The notes under the pieces were generated by a model. It was given only the letters and a program-made list of their open reading frames with translations. It made no database searches and had not been told where the DNA came from. From CAYWNA01 sp964459305 (GTDB lineage: Bacteria; Planctomycetota; Planctomycetia; Pirellulales; Pirellulaceae): 13,821 nt of DNA. Positions 13,744 through 13,821 of the stretch are shown here, in pieces. The position numbers were made by a program, and so were the translations under genes. Within the stretch, counting starts at the first letter, position 1. Each line of letters begins with the position of its first letter. The stretch spans positions 1 to 13,821 of the forward strand of contig CAYWNA010000318.1 in the NCBI GenBank assembly GCA_964459305.1, read 5' to 3'.

Positions 13744-13821
13744 TCAAACGGCATCAGAAGCAGAGTGACCGTCTCGACGGTCCCGGGAGTTCAGGACGTA
13801 ATCGATCCAGTCACGGCCATG
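13744..13821 (-). CDS. Possible C-terminal end of a small gene upstream of the integrase
   Basis: A frame open from the right edge encodes 25 residues, starting HGRDWIDYVLNSRDRRDG and ending DAV before TGA at 13746-13744. It ends 50 bases upstream of the integrase start, where integrative elements often carry a small excisionase or helix-turn-helix gene. The residue composition looks protein-like, but the fragment is too short to assign and may be chance. Confidence 0.3.
   Translation of the reverse strand, partial: HGRDWIDYVLNSRDRRDGHSASDAV

Overview
This window most likely comes from a planctomycete, probably of the Pirellulales. That is inferred from recognised protein styles: a TolC-like protein with the 'LSYTQPLLRGAG' signature, a pair of sensor kinases of a type I associate with that group, small zinc-ribbon/membrane proteins, and palindromic intergenic repeats such as GTAGGACGGATTGG. 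No rRNA or other strict taxonomic marker is present. The sequence is moderately GC-rich, with well-spaced genes and several clear GGAGG-type ribosome binding sites.

Layout. The left edge (1-1075, minus) is the N-terminal part of a TolC-family outer-membrane efflux protein, followed by about 0.8 kb of apparently non-coding DNA with a large imperfect inverted repeat. From 1869 to 4349 (plus) lies a signalling cluster. It holds a 42-residue membrane peptide with a near-perfect Shine-Dalgarno, a cytosolic histidine-kinase-like protein whose phospho-acceptor His is Asp, and a receiver-PAS-histidine kinase hybrid with Ala at the conserved receiver Thr/Ser position. Palindromic repeats sit at the ends of both kinase genes, one of them containing a stop codon. 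On the minus strand, 5917-4512 encodes a secreted secretin-like protein coupled by TGATG to a small zinc-ribbon membrane protein. Diverging from it on the plus strand are a class I methyltransferase-like gene, an NhaC-type Na+/H+ antiporter (also TGATG-linked) and a YbgC/FadM-type acyl-CoA thioesterase.

The next minus-strand group (11259-8822) contains an unrecognised acidic protein with a basic tail, a PhcB-like SAM-dependent methyltransferase, and a compact stand-alone siroheme/4Fe-4S reductase with a strong ribosome binding site. Further right is a degraded zone containing an aldo/keto reductase remnant that lost its middle and then frameshifted. It is followed by tRNA-Arg(ACG), a strong hairpin plus T-run terminator, and a convergent tyrosine recombinase gene. 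This is the usual look of one end of an integrative element at a tRNA 3' end. The rest of the element lies to the right of the window.

The strongest candidates for something new are the kinase pair with altered phosphotransfer residues plus its small membrane peptide, and the methyltransferase/siroheme-protein operon. No CRISPR array, toxin-antitoxin pair or recognised defence system is visible.
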